Positions 45,693 to 56,492 are shown, counted from the first letter of the stretch. The stretch is 64,000 bases of DNA from Pyropia yezoensis (GCA_009829735.1 CM020618.1:10197119-10261118); one strand, 5' to 3'. The notes: generated from the letters alone by a model not told the origin. Numbers and translations: made by a program.

Positions 45693-46604
45693 TCACTCCG
45701 TATCGCTGGCGTCGTCGTCCCCAGCCACCTCCCTGTTCTCCATCTCCAGCTGCTCCATCAGCGACGACAGCTGCTTATCATCCTTGTCGCTCACCGCGCG
45801 GGGCTCCTTCACCAGCTTGTACTTGCCATGTCGCGCCACAATCTCCTTCTCAACCACCGCAAGCACCTTATTCAGTGCGGTAATGCCATCCGCCTTCCGC
45901 AGCGCGCTGGTGGTAACTACGTACAGAGGGGGTGCCACCAGCTTGATCTTGATGGGCGTCGCCTCCTCCGACGACGCCTCCCCCGCGGTCAGCGCCGCAC
46001 GGACAGCATCGACGCCCTCAAAGCGAGAGCAGGTCACCTCAATGTCTGCCCGCAGCTTCATGGGCTGCACCGTCAGCCGCAGTTTGACGTTCTTCTCCAG
46101 CTCCTCCCGCTCCGCGTCCTTAATGTCTAGGCCCGCCAGCACGCCCGCCGCATCCGTAACCGACGCCCTGAAAGCGTCATAGGCATGACCATACTTTTTG
46201 TACAGGGGCCACCCCCAGCGAACGTACAGGTCCTCCACGTCCGTGTCGACCGTCTCAGCAATGTGACGCATGATGCTGTGAACTGACCGCGCTTTGTTCC
46301 ACTTCTCCTCCATCTTGACCGCATCCTCGGGGGCAACACGCCGCTTGGACAAATCGATATAGCCCTTGTCGTGGTCCACCCGTACAACTGCCACAACCTC
46401 TTGCCGCCCCACGCGGATGAGCTTGTTGACGGACCGGATGCGCCGCCGGGATAGCTCCGAGAGCATAATCATGCCCTGTGCGTTGTTGTACTCGAGAAGG
46501 TGCACGTAAGCGCCCATCTCCTGGATCTCCTTGACAACGACCATCACCACGTCGTCGGGCTCGGGGAACTGGGGCTCGTACATCCGACATTCCAGATTGA
46601 CCAT
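45693..46604 (-). CDS. EIF2S1: Translation initiation factor eIF2 subunit alpha
   Basis: The alpha subunit of eIF2, target of stress kinases that shut down translation. A 303-residue intronless protein from ccATGG at 46604 (MVNLECRMYEPQFPEPDDVV). The S1-type RNA-binding barrel occupies about residues 15-90 with the phosphorylation loop GMIMLSELSRRRIRSVNKLI; its regulatory serine is Ser52 counting Met (Ser51 in mature numbering), so GCN2-type control is possible. The helical domain (IMRHIAETVDTDVEDLYVRW, KKYGHAYDAF) and the C-terminal alpha-beta domain (PIKIKLVAPPLYVVTTSALR then KADGITALNKVLAVVEKEI) follow, with an acidic tail. Length and order match eukaryotic homologues. Confidence 0.95.
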   Translation of the reverse strand: MVNLECRMYEPQFPEPDDVVMVVVKEIQEMGAYVHLLEYNNAQGMIMLSELSRRRIRSVNKLIRVGRQEVVAVVRVDHDKGYIDLSKRRVAPEDAVKMEEKWNKARSVHSIMRHIAETVDTDVEDLYVRWGWPLYKKYGHAYDAFRASVTDAAGVLAGLDIKDAEREELEKNVKLRLTVQPMKLRADIEVTCSRFEGVDAVRAALTAGEASSEEATPIKIKLVAPPLYVVTTSALRKADGITALNKVLAVVEKEIVARHGKYKLVKEPRAVSDKDDKQLSSLMEQLEMENREVAGDDDASDTE

Positions 46605-47040
46605 GGTGGCAGAGGATCGGGCAGCACAGACCACGCGACGCCACACACCAGGGTCCAAGCGGCACAGGTAAAGTGGAGACGTGGACTAGCAGCGACAGCG
46701 ACAAGACAGTTGGCAGCGGCAGAGGCACGGAGGACAGCCGTAGCAGCGCAAAGGATGCAATAGAAGCCGTCTGGTACGGTGCCGCCGACGGTGACCGACA
46801 TCCGCGCCACGGCCAGCACGCGGATGGTTGGCCAATCGGGCTGTCGCACAGCTTAGCCTAACCACACACAGAATTAAGTATGTTGGACGTCTAGAAAGCA
46901 ACCACTGCGTCACTAAGTAATCATGGTAGTTCACCGACCACGCGAAACGATTCCCCTCTTCTCCGGCAGAGCCTATTTACCTGCGGCGGACGTAACACTT
47001 TTCAAAGGTCAGACTAGGCTCGCATCTTTTCTGTGCACGC
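46605..47040. other. Intergenic, promoter side of eIF2alpha
   Basis: About 440 bp between the eIF2alpha start and the 3' end of the next minus-strand gene. An AT-richer stretch at 46855-47010 lies 250-400 bp upstream of the eIF2alpha ATG. No gene is seen. Confidence 0.45.
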
Positions 47041-49431
47041 TCACGTCCCCACCCCGACACTCACAACTTCTCCATCCTCTGACTCAGTGCCATCCACTGC
47101 GTCTGCCGACCCTGCCCCTCTTCGGCCACCCGCCGCCCCCCCAGGCAACAACAAAACGGGCGGCGGTGCAAACCCGCCGGCCGCCCGAGCGCTGCTCTGC
47201 GCCGGCGACGGGGGCAGCACGGGGAGGCCGTCCCGGGAGGAGGCAGACAGGCCCGATAGCTCCCGCAGGGCCCGCGCGCACCGGCCGCTGACGGAGCGTG
47301 GAGAGGACGGCGGCGCGGGTGGCAACACCGCCGCCGATCCTGTTAGCCGCACAGGAGGGGCGGCCGCGCGCTCGCCCCCGTCATTGCCGCCGCTGCCGGG
47401 GCTATCCACCACCACGGTGGGGAGTCCAACCGCCGCGATGCCCGCCGCGGGCTGCTGCCCCGCCGACTGGGTGTCCGGCGCGGGCAAGTCGGGCGGGGAT
47501 GGGCCGGCGGCAGCGACGCCGTGTCGGCCCTCCCCCTCCCCCATCGTGACAGTGACAAAGTCAGTGCCCGGCCTGCTGGCGGCGGCCTTGCCCCCCCGCT
47601 TGCCCGCCGTTATTGGTGGCGGTGTCCCCGCCGGCACGCCCGCCACGACGGGGGTGCCGACGACCAACCGGTTGCCTGATGGATAGTCCCGGCCTGACAG
47701 CTCCTCTACCAGAATGTAGGCCGGTGGCGGAGGCACCCGGCGACGCCGTCGCCGATTCCTCCGCGCCTCTTGCTCCCGAACCAGCATCCGCAGGAGCGCT
47801 GGCGCGTGCGGCAGCGGCATCCCTACCGTCCATGCAATGATCGGCACGTCCACGTCGGGGACGGCGGCGACCGACGACCGCCGGCCGCCGACGCCCGTGG
47901 ACCGCCGGCCGCCGGTGCCGGGGGTGGACCGCTCCGCGGCGGTCGCCTCCTCCTCTGCCAAGATGGCGTCGACCAACCAGCGCACCCGGGGGGGCAGCGC
48001 CCGCGGCGTGGGGCCGTGGACCCCCCCAAGGGCCAGCGCGGGAGCCCCGGGGGGAGGGGTTGGCCGGTCGGCGAGGGCGCCCGCACCCCGCGCCGCCGCC
48101 GTCGGTCCCATGGCGCCGGCCGCGCGGGCGGCCGCCGACACTGCAGCCATCTCTTCCGTAGTCGGCGGGGTGGCCCTCCCCTCCCCTCCCCCCGCAGCCA
48201 CCGTCGACGACAGTACCGCCTGGGTCACCGCCGCACGGCGGACGGCAGCGGCGGAGCGGGCGGCGAGCTCGTGTGCCCTCACCATGGCCAGGCGGCTGTC
48301 GTCAAACGTCAGGGGCGTCAGAAGGGGCGAGTGCCGCCGCCCGCGCAGCGCGACGGCAAAGCCCGCCCACAGTAAAAAGTCCAGCACCTCCACCGCCGCC
48401 GGCAGCCCCACCGTTGGGATGAGCTCGTGCGTCAGCAGCGCGGCGGTGAGGCGGGCGGCCCAGGAGAGGACGACGCCCGACGCGGCGGCGCGGAAAAAGA
48501 GGATGCGGGCGGCGACGGGGGTGGTGGCGGGGTCCACGCGGGAGCGCTCCACGACGGCGGCGTAGCCCTTGAGATACCGCACGGAGCGGGCAACGGCAGC
48601 GACGGAGAGGGCGGTGACCACGCCGCCACCCACAAACGTCAGGATGAGCGACACGACCAGCCGCGGCCGTGACACGTACGCTACGATGGAAGCGGGGATG
48701 GTGACGGCAATGCCCAGGCCCAGGTACCACGCCACATCGGGTTGAACGCGGCTGAGCCACTCGGACTCTAGGATGCTCACCCCGTGGCAGGCGAGCAAAA
48801 TGGCCACCGCCAAGCAGAGGTCGGCAAGGACGGCGGGCACAACGGCGGTCATGGATATGACCTCGGTCACACTCCGTTGGCGACCCCGGGCGGCCTCGTC
48901 GATCGCCGCCGCGCCCGTCACGGCGGACGTCGCGGCCGCCACAACGGCGGCGACGGGGTCGGCGCGGTGGGCAGACCGGAGGCGCGCCCACAGCACCGCC
49001 AGGAGGATGCCAGCCGCCGTCTTGGACGCCGCCCCCACCGCCAGCACCCGGTGGATGGGGGAGACGGGGGTGCCCCCGCGTGAGGCCACGAGAGTCGCCG
49101 CCAGCACCGCCACGCACGCGGGGTAGAGCGCCGCAGAGGAGGCGTACAGGGGCACCAGGACGGCGACGGAGAGGTCGTCGACCTCTTGGTGCCGCCCCGA
49201 CGCAAGGTCCTCCTCAGCGCGGGAGGTGGCGGCCACCAGAGAGCGGGGGGGGCGCGCGGTGACTGGCGGCCGTGCCAGCGCGCGGGCAACGGGCGGCGCC
49301 GCCGTCGGCGCTCCCGACGCGACGGCGGCAGCGGCGGCGGCCGCCACCACCGCCGCCGCCGCTACCGCTGCCAGCAGCAGCCGCATCCGTGCGCCGACCG
49401 GGCCGCCGCGCCACCCCCATCGAGACGCCAT
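47041..49431 (-). CDS. Polytopic membrane protein, about seven helices, family unknown
   Basis: A 796-residue intronless protein from the ATG at 49431 (MASRWGWRGGPVGARMRLLL). A hydrophobic Ala/Val/Leu N-terminus (about 17-42) may be a signal peptide. Seven further hydrophobic segments follow: LSVAVLVPLYASSAALYPAC, VLAVGAASKTAAGILLAVLW, MTAVVPAVLADLCLAVAILL, DVAWYLGLGIAVTIPASIVA, LVVSLILTFVGGGVVTALSV, FFRAAASGVVLSWAARLTAA and AAVEVLDFLLWAGFAVALRG. The C-terminal 400 residues are disordered Ala/Pro/Gly/Arg-rich sequence with a basic patch (RRNRRRRRRVPPPPAY), presumably cytosolic. Signal peptide plus seven helices recalls GPCR-like GOST proteins, but no family motif supports this. Function unknown. 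Confidence 0.7.
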   Translation of the reverse strand: MASRWGWRGGPVGARMRLLLAAVAAAAVVAAAAAAAVASGAPTAAPPVARALARPPVTARPPRSLVAATSRAEEDLASGRHQEVDDLSVAVLVPLYASSAALYPACVAVLAATLVASRGGTPVSPIHRVLAVGAASKTAAGILLAVLWARLRSAHRADPVAAVVAAATSAVTGAAAIDEAARGRQRSVTEVISMTAVVPAVLADLCLAVAILLACHGVSILESEWLSRVQPDVAWYLGLGIAVTIPASIVAYVSRPRLVVSLILTFVGGGVVTALSVAAVARSVRYLKGYAAVVERSRVDPATTPVAARILFFRAAASGVVLSWAARLTAALLTHELIPTVGLPAAVEVLDFLLWAGFAVALRGRRHSPLLTPLTFDDSRLAMVRAHELAARSAAAVRRAAVTQAVLSSTVAAGGGEGRATPPTTEEMAAVSAAARAAGAMGPTAAARGAGALADRPTPPPGAPALALGGVHGPTPRALPPRVRWLVDAILAEEEATAAERSTPGTGGRRSTGVGGRRSSVAAVPDVDVPIIAWTVGMPLPHAPALLRMLVREQEARRNRRRRRRVPPPPAYILVEELSGRDYPSGNRLVVGTPVVAGVPAGTPPPITAGKRGGKAAASRPGTDFVTVTMGEGEGRHGVAAAGPSPPDLPAPDTQSAGQQPAAGIAAVGLPTVVVDSPGSGGNDGGERAAAPPVRLTGSAAVLPPAPPSSPRSVSGRCARALRELSGLSASSRDGLPVLPPSPAQSSARAAGGFAPPPVLLLPGGAAGGRRGAGSADAVDGTESEDGEVVSVGVGT

Positions 49432-50604
49432 GGCCGCCGACACACTGGCCGGACCACGCCCTCGCCCGCGGGGCACCTCCGCCGTCGCGGCGACAACACC
49501 TGGAGGGGGGGGGAGGGGGGAGACCCTCCAGCCGGTGCCGGTTGTGTGTGTGCTTCGGTGGCCGACACCACCGTCGGCGACGGAGCGGGCGCTGTCGACT
49601 GTGCGGTCGCGCCCTCCAGGCGATCCGCGCCGTCACGCCACGGCGCTGCGAGTGTGGCAGACAAGGGGGGGGAATACCAGCCGCCGCCGGCGACGTCCCG
49701 AGTCCGTCGGGAGGTGGAACCCGCGGTCTCCGGCGGCGGTGCGTGCGGGGGGACCACCACCCAGCCACCGAAACACGACGCGGCCCACGGACTGTGTGCG
49801 AGCGCGGGGGGATCGACGGAGGGGGGGAGTGGACGGGGGTGGTTGATCGGCGGTCGTCGTCGGCACGCTCACCCCACTGGGCGAGGCGTGTCAGCCCCCA
49901 CTGACCGGCACGCGCCACTCGCGCAGCCGGCGGCTGGCGACGACGACAGGCGAGGGCGGTCGGCGAGGATTTTGGGAGGTGACGGGCGCGGAGTGGTGGA
50001 GGCGGCATAGGCGCGAGCGCGCACGCTCACCTCACTTCTCACAGTCCTTCCCTCCCTCTCAAGCTCCCCTGTCCCTTCAACACCGCCGCATTCGCCCAGG
50101 CACAAAGACGTGGGCGCGGCGGGGCCCCAGGTCCGGCGCAGGTCAGCCTCGCCCGCCTGCGCGTAAGGAGGTACGTTGACGGGCCCTCCGGTCGGCAGCC
50201 ACCCCACCCACCCACGCGGGCGGGCCATGCCACGCCACGTTTGTGCGCACGCACCAGCTGGGGGGCCCCCAGCCTTCCGCCACCGTGAGCCTCGCTTTCG
50301 GGCCCTGCTTCTGTTTAAGTGTATCCGGCGCTGGCAAGTGATGCCACAGGTGGCATCGTGCCCGCCACCTCCAGAGTATGCACACATAAATACGTTGGAT
50401 TCATGGCTGGAGGGAGGATACCAGGGGAGGTCTCTTGGGTGAGGGGTGTGGCAGAGGGGGGCTGGTCTTCGGGGCAGAAAATCCGCCTCTGGGTCGTGTC
50501 CGGGGGGGTCGACGGGCGGGGGACCCTGGCTGTGCGATCCGCAGGAGCCAATCATCATTGGTGACGATGCACGTTTTCCAGATTTCCGTATCCGGTAGTC
50601 TGAG
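49432..50604. other. Intergenic, left flank of the hAT element
   Basis: 1.17 kb with no supported gene. The left half is the 5' flank of the membrane-protein gene. GC content falls toward the transposon. Confidence 0.45.
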
Positions 50605-50612
50605 CCGCATGT
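50605..50612 (+). repeat. Target site duplication, left copy (CCGCATGT)
   Basis: Eight bases CCGCATGT directly before the left end of the hAT element, repeated exactly at 53896-53903 after its right end. Eight bp is the diagnostic length for hAT insertion. Confidence 0.88.
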
Positions 50613-53600
50613 CAGGTTGGCATATACCGATCGGTACGATTTTCTGTACCGTTTAACGGGCGGTATACCGATTTACCGATTTTGCATCGATATCTCGGTG
50701 TGATAACTTTCGACATTAACTCGAATTCGTGCACTCAACCGCTGACGCCCAACCAGCGGAACCACAATTAGACCGGGTCCCCCCTGGCGCCTGCGCCCAC
50801 TCGACCCCCCATCTCTTCACCCTCACCCATGGTCTCCAATGCCCGCCAAACGTCACCCTTTATTCATCACCCACAAAGGCACACATGTCCACAACAAACT
50901 GCCCCCCTGTCCTGCTACCAACCAAGTGACGCTGGGGGAACTTGGCTGCGCGGAAATTGCGTAGCCGCCAGACGACCTCTTGCGGGTACCCAGGCACGTC
51001 AGCAGTTGGCAGGGGGCAGCCAAGCTCGGGTAGAGTGGGCATAGAAAAGTCGAACGACATGAAAGGTGGGACCTCTCCGCGCGGGTCTTGGATGGTCGCC
51101 TCGTCCGCGTCATTCAAATTCTCGAGGGCTTCAGTCCACCCATGTAGGATGTCAGCTGTTGCCGAACCTCCATCCTCAGGGACGTCGTGGAGGACCCCAC
51201 TTCCGTCGTCGTGCGAGCAGCTGCCCCAGTCGACTCTACCGGCAACCTGTCCCGCTCGATCGCCGCTAGCACACGGTTGCGTGACTTGGAGCTGCTGCCC
51301 CGACGCCTTTCTTGGTCGTGGGCAGACTTAACAGCAGGAATCTTTGTTAACGGTCGTCAGCCCCATGCGGTTCCTCGCCTTCTTGTGCTGCGCGGCGCAT
51401 TATTTGAAGAGTCGCTCGACAGAGGCGGTCTGAGGCTTGCAGCCGAGGAGGACCAGGGCAAACTTGGCCAACTCACTACAGGTACCACCCTGGGAAAGGA
51501 ACTCCCAAAACTTCAGCCTCGTCCACCCAGCCGCGCGGTAGGACTGGTCACCCGTACGCGGCGGTGCACAAAAAACGCTCCCGATATCGCCTGTCAAAAA
51601 TTCGAACGTCTGCTGGACGAGGGCGTTGGCGCTCTCCCTCTCGCCCGGGAACCACTTGGCAAAGTGGCCGGACGAAGCGCTGGACAAGCACGGGGCAATA
51701 AAAAACGACATAGGTGCAGCCCGCCGGTCTTGAGCGACAAGTTTCCTGACTGCGTGCATGTAATAAGGGTGCAGGCAAAATGCCAAATGAAAGAGCACCT
51801 GCTCCTCCTGGGGCCACCGGCGCTCAATGTCGCCACACAGAGGGGCCTGATCTGGATGGGGGTCGACACTCGCCAGGTGCTGGTAGAGGTACCCGTACAT
51901 CCCAAAATCGTCGGCCAGTGTCGTGTCGTCCCGCTCAAGGACAGATGAAGCGTCGGGAACAGGTCGGATGATAGTCTCAGCGGCAGCTAACTCGTTCCAA
52001 AAGTTGTCTGACTTAAAAGGCAGCAGGGCGTCGGGAGCCTCGGGCCCCAGCTCGGCCACCAGGCAGCGAAGCGCCCTGCGCACGCGGAGAAGGCTAGCCA
52101 TGCACATTTGCAGCGAGCTCCATCTGGTCTCACAAACCGTAAAGATAGCGAGTGATACGCCGTAAATTCGGTGCATTGACGCACGTGCTTGAGGTAGGAG
52201 CTTAGCTGACGAACGAACAAGTAACGTTGCCGCAGTCACAGCAGCTTCAGCAGTGGAGCAGAAGGTGGAGTCTTTGAGAACATGCTTCATCAGCAATTTG
52301 ACTTGATGGGCCAAACAGCGTAGAAAAGCTAGATGCGGGTACCGCAACGCCAGAATCCGGCGAGCTCGGCCGCACTGCCCGGCGTCATCCGAATAAACGC
52401 ACCCAATCGGGAAGTCTCCATCTTGCTCAACTCCGTCAAACAAGGACGCTTTCTCAAGAGCCGTCGCGATGCCGTGGTGCTCATATCCCTCTTCCTTCCC
52501 GTCCAAAACGAAGCGTTCCGGCCCAATGCCGATCACAGCGCCAAGAATATCGGTGCCGTCCGTTATCTGGCATCCATCGAGCGTTAGTGTAGCTTTCGCT
52601 GACCCACGAAGGAGGCCCTTGACAACCCTTCGGAACTGCGTCTTTGCGTGGACGGCGGCCGTGTCGAGGATGGCACCACCCAGTTGGAGGCGGCTGGGAA
52701 CTCTCGACATAGCGGATTGGCGAAGTACTCGTACGACATCAATGAACGCTTCACTTTCCACGAACGTAAACGGCAACCGCCGATCAGCCACCAAAAGGAG
52801 AAGGTGCTTGTCCAGTTCGGCCTTTTCGGCAGCAGACAGATCTCGGCTAAAGTAGGACGTCAGGGTCGCATCGGATCTGCGGCGCTTCGGAATGGGGACG
52901 GCTTGACCAGCCTGTGTAAGATCGTTGCGAACCCCATGGAACTGGGCACTGCTTATGCCGAGGCGTCGGCACAAATCTTGGTCAGACTCCCACAACACCT
53001 GATTTGGAGGGAAAGCGGTGGTAGCCACCGGGGTGTAGGGCGCAACCGCTGAGTCTCGCGCCCGCCAGTGTCAGCGCCGAGGCTCGTAGCGTCCGTAAAC
53101 TGGCAGGCTCTTAAGTGGGGAGCCATCCTATCCGCCCGACCAGGGAGAGCCTCCGCAGGGTGGACGACGTTTATCTTGACAATAGCCTCGTCGTCGCCGC
53201 TGAAGGCGGCTACAGCTTCTCGATACCGCTCGTACACCGGCTCGCACGCAGTTTAGTAGGCAACCCAGCAGTTGGACGCCTTGCCGTCACCCCGCTTGTA
53301 ACGCTCGGTCGTCCACCGAAACGCCTTCAACACGGACATCGTCGTGGCCTGCATTGTCAAGCGGGCGAGGGGGTTCGGACGGAGTTGGGCGGAGGAAAGG
53401 GAAAAGCGAAAGGGGAGCGAGCGGAGGGTGGCCAGGAAGACAGGGTGCTCCACAGCATGTGTGGGGAGGCGGGAGGGCGTCCTGCACCTGCCGCGGTATT
53501 GAGCAGTGCGCGGCGACCTCCCGTCGCGGAAGCTGTCAGGACTGGTACGGCTTTGGTCCGGTGCCACGCATCTGCGCCGCAGCCCCAGTTGAGCCAATGC

Positions 53601-53895
53601 AAGGCTGCATGGCCAGTGACTGTGAGCAGGTGTGGCCACGGGGCCAGGAGGACTGGGGCGGTGTGCCCAGCTGTGGTGCCCTGTGCGCCGTTGAACGTAT
53701 GTGGCCTGTTTGTTAGATAGGCACCGGTCATTTGGCAGGGGGGGGTGGAGGTCTGGAAGTATTAAATACATATATCATTACCGTACCGAACCATACCGAC
53801 ATGTGAGCATATGGAGAATATCGTTTACCGATCGGGATACCGCCGACCTTTACCGATTTTGTTTACCGACCGAATGTACGGATCTGCCAACCGTA
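50613..53895 (-). mobile_element. hAT DNA transposon, both ends and target duplication present
   Basis: A 3,283-bp element bounded by short imperfect terminal inverted repeats: the left end starts CAGGTTGGCATATACCG and the right end, read inward on the other strand, TACGGTTGGCAGATCCG, sharing GGTTGGCA-x-AT-x-CCG with a one-base offset. Inside both ends lie clustered TACCGAT/ATCGGTA motifs, a GGCGGTATACCGAT-like block among them (50640-50690 and 53800-53875), likely transposase-binding sites. An 8-bp direct repeat flanks the whole. The internal region encodes a hAT transposase on the minus strand. Sharp ends and an exact target duplication argue for fairly recent insertion, although the transposase frame is interrupted. 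Confidence 0.88.
51400..53237 (-). pseudogene. hAT-family transposase, interrupted reading frame
   Basis: The main frame, about 53028-51400 (542 codons), holds hAT hallmarks: LTLDGCQITDGTDILGAVIG (DUF659-type core, first catalytic Asp), GCVYSDDAGQCGRARRILAL, the CLAHQVKLLMKHVL (C-x-x-H) block, an ETRWSSLQMCMASLLRVRRA (RW) block and the start of the dimerisation domain (LAKFALVLLGCKPQTASVER). Three breaks are visible. The likely BED zinc-finger part (RADRMAPHLRACQF, 53237 to about 53060) is in another frame. A TAA falls in its upstream zinc-ligand region near 53254. The main frame also stops at 51400 inside the dimerisation domain, while the frame beyond still reads like it (HKKARNRMGL). Either introns are present or the copy is inactive. 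No ATG starts the main frame. Confidence 0.78.
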
Positions 53896-53903
53896 CCGCA
53901 TGT
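53896..53903 (+). repeat. Target site duplication, right copy (CCGCATGT)
   Basis: Exact copy of the eight bases at 50605-50612, directly after the right terminal inverted repeat of the hAT element. Confidence 0.88.
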
Positions 53904-54526
53904 GCATGAGGAGGCGTGCGGTCTCAACGCGCGTGCTTCGCCGTCGCGGCCCCAGTGCCTGGCGCTTGTGTGGAGCGCGGTCGGGGCCCTGCGTGACGCG
54001 GTTCCGTTTGCTGCTCACCCTGTGGGTGCACGGCCGGCTGGTCCTTCGCGTCCGAGGTGACAGAGCGTGATCTATGTATCGCCGGGCGGACATAGATGGG
54101 TATCTCCCTTGGCGGCGCGATTGGCCGAGTGCCCGACGTTCTCAGGAAGGAGGGCTCTGCCTCCGGCACAACCACCGCCGCGGTACCCACCGCGGCCACG
54201 ACGGTGCGCACGGGCAAGCTGCCCTCCCCCCCACAAGCCCCCCTCACACGGTGGCGGGCCCGCCTCCCCACCCCGGACCGCCTCCTTCCTGGTGGCTGTG
54301 GCTGCGTTTGGCCTTCTCCGCGCTGGCTTGCTGCCGTCGCCAGCCCTGGCGGCACCACGCCATCAATACGGCCCAGTCCCCGCCGCTGCTGCCGCCGCCG
54401 TCGTTCCAGCCGCTGCCACCGCCGCCGACGGCGGCGGAATATGTCAGTTAGGGGGCTGAGGGCCCAGCGGGACATTGCGTCCGGCCGTGCTGCAGGATGC
54501 TAGTTAAGGCGCTTTCGTAGGGTCGT

Positions 54527-54641
54527 GGAGGCAGCCGGAAGGGCTATTGAGAGCACTAACGCGCCTGAAGTGGGTAAGGCGCGGTGGTCTTCAAGACCGC
54601 GAATGAGCACTTCAATCCCCCCCTCACAATCCGCTGCCTCC
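54527..54641 (+). ncRNA. Candidate structured RNA (115 nt)
   Basis: The ends can pair: GGAGGCAGC-C-GGA (54527-54539) with TCCGCTGCCTCC (54630-54641), 12 pairs and one bulged C. Inside, GCGCC (54561) can pair with GGCGC (54578), and GTGGT-CTTCAAG-ACCGC (54584-54600) looks like an anticodon arm with a 7-nt loop. As an alternative, TGAAGTG (54566) can pair with CACTTCA (54608). D-arm-like and anticodon-arm-like parts resemble a tRNA, but no T arm can be drawn and 25 extra bases follow the 5' stem. It is not a standard tRNA and may be a chance fold. Confidence 0.25.
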
Positions 54642-56080
54642 TAAGTCTCTCCGTAAGGCGACTCCCAGTCCCATGCTGACGACGGCGCCACGTGTACCAC
54701 CAATAGGGGTCGGTGACGCTGGCTGCCAAGTCGAGCCCCCGAGAGTGGCGTGGCAAACAGCCGGTCGCTAAGCACCGTCATCCACAGTACCGAACACGTT
54801 CCCGTGGCACAAGCGTCCGCGCCCGAGGCTGGGGCCGTGATCGCCGCATCGGGCGCGTTGCGCTTCGTGGGCCAACCGTTAGGGGCGCGGCGTCGATCGC
54901 CGCCGCCAAACTACAGAGTCCTGTCTGTCGCATCGACCGTCCGTCGGGTATCGATCTTCCGACGCGGGGAGATGAGATGTCATGCCGTCCGGCATCTGCG
55001 AAGGCCACCGCCGGCCACAGACGCTGGCAAAGTCTGGAAAGGGTGGAGTCTGTTGGCCTCTCGGCATCCCGCAAGAGCGGGGGCCGGCACGGTCAGCCCC
55101 CGCAGCGACCGCGGCGCGTGCGGCCGAGCGGAGGGGCACCAAGGTGGAGTCTCTCCGCTGTGAATAGAGAGTATCAGGAACTCGAATGTGGGTCGGGGGC
55201 GTGGGTCGGGGACACGTTTCGTCCGGATCACGCCCCCCAACCCACGATTGGCATCCCATAAATGGCTATGTACCCCTGCATACCCATGTCAAAAGCTGGT
55301 ATGGCCTGGCCGTCAGATGCGCTCGAGCGTGCCACGTGACAGGCTCCGAGCAGTTGTATGTGAGTAAGAACCGACATCGTACCCGTCCGACACAGCCTTA
55401 CAGCACTCGCCGGCGACTGGCGCGCCAAGGGCGCCACGCCAGCTCCGCCTCGCAGTGCCCGCCCTGTGCACCCGCCCCGCCCCGCCTCGCAGTGCCCGTC
55501 CTGTGCACCCACCTCACCGCGCCTCATAGTTCTCGCATGGCCTGCGCGGGGGGATCGCGCCTGCCCCGCCGCGTGCACCGTTTTCAAGAAGCGACAACCG
55601 TTCTCCTCTCACTCGCCGACCCGCCTCCGCCGCCTCACATCAACCCACTCGCCTGTCGCTCCCACCACTGTGCCCGGTCGTGCTCCCTTGTTTTATCCAA
55701 ACCATCATGGCACCCTCCGCGCCCCGTGGCACCCTCTGTCCCTCCGATCCATGTGAATGTGGACCAAGAGTATGCGTCGCAGCCGCGAGCGACGCTGTCG
55801 CAGCGCTCCAAGCGCCAAGTCCCGAATGGCCACCATGCCTGCATAGAGAGCTGCTCGGTCGATGACAGGAAGCGCACACAGCTTTCGTACTCTCAAGCTC
55901 GCGGCGAACGCGGGGATTGCGAGTCGATGCGGCTGAACGGCCGGTCGCGCGCCCTCAGAACAGCGACTCCTGGCAAATGTGAAAGAGCGCGGGAAGACAG
56001 CAGGAGAAATTCCAGCGGGAACTTCTTCGCGAGGCCATTCGCAGTAACTCCGTTTTTTCCAACATGCTGATGCACATCGT

Positions 56081-56143
56081 GAGTACAAATGTGGGTCGCT
56101 GACCGTGGGTCGACGACCCACATTTTACCCACATTTGGTACTC
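56081..56143. repeat. Nested inverted repeat around GTGGGTCG/CGACCCAC
   Basis: Outer arms: GAGTACAAATGTGGGT (56081-56096) with ACCCACATTTGGTACTC (56127-56143), one extra base. Inner arms: ATGTGGGTCG (56089-56098) with CGACCCACAT (56114-56123), exact. The same half-site (GTGGGTCG) occurs a third time at 56105-56112. Confidence 0.65.
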
Positions 56144-56480
56144 ATGTCGCACTTGCTGATACTCTCTAATGGCCAGCTGGCTTGTGGACCCAAGGTCGAG
56201 TCCCGAGGCCAGTTTGTGCAGATTGGAGATTTGGTACATCAATTGGTTCATTCAAATGATGCCTGTGCCGGCGTTGTCGCGAGCCCGACCCTGTGGCCTT
56301 GACAGTTGTGTCTTGGCGGTTGCCCGCTCTTTTTTTTTGCGTGCGGCAGCTCCTCGTCTGGAAGGAGCGGCCGGGCGGGCGGTGGGTGGATATTTTCCGA
56401 AGGCAGTTTCGCTCCGACACTGTCACGGGTGGGTCACCTGTGGTAGAAACGCGCGACTGTTTGCAACGTGTGGCCCGGCC

Positions 56481-56492
56481 ATTGGCCATTGG
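56481..56492 (+). promoter_or_regulatory. Paired ATTGG (inverted CCAAT) motifs
   Basis: Two ATTGG motifs at 56481-56485 and 56488-56492, about 390 bp upstream of the Hc1-like start codon. CCAAT boxes in either orientation bind NF-Y in eukaryotes. Function here is unproven. Confidence 0.3.

Noticed and set aside
54555..54620. Selenocysteine tRNA (UCA anticodon-like loop)
   Set aside because: D-arm-like and anticodon-arm-like parts exist but a T arm cannot be formed and the spacing to the outer stem is wrong. Kept only as a structured-RNA candidate.
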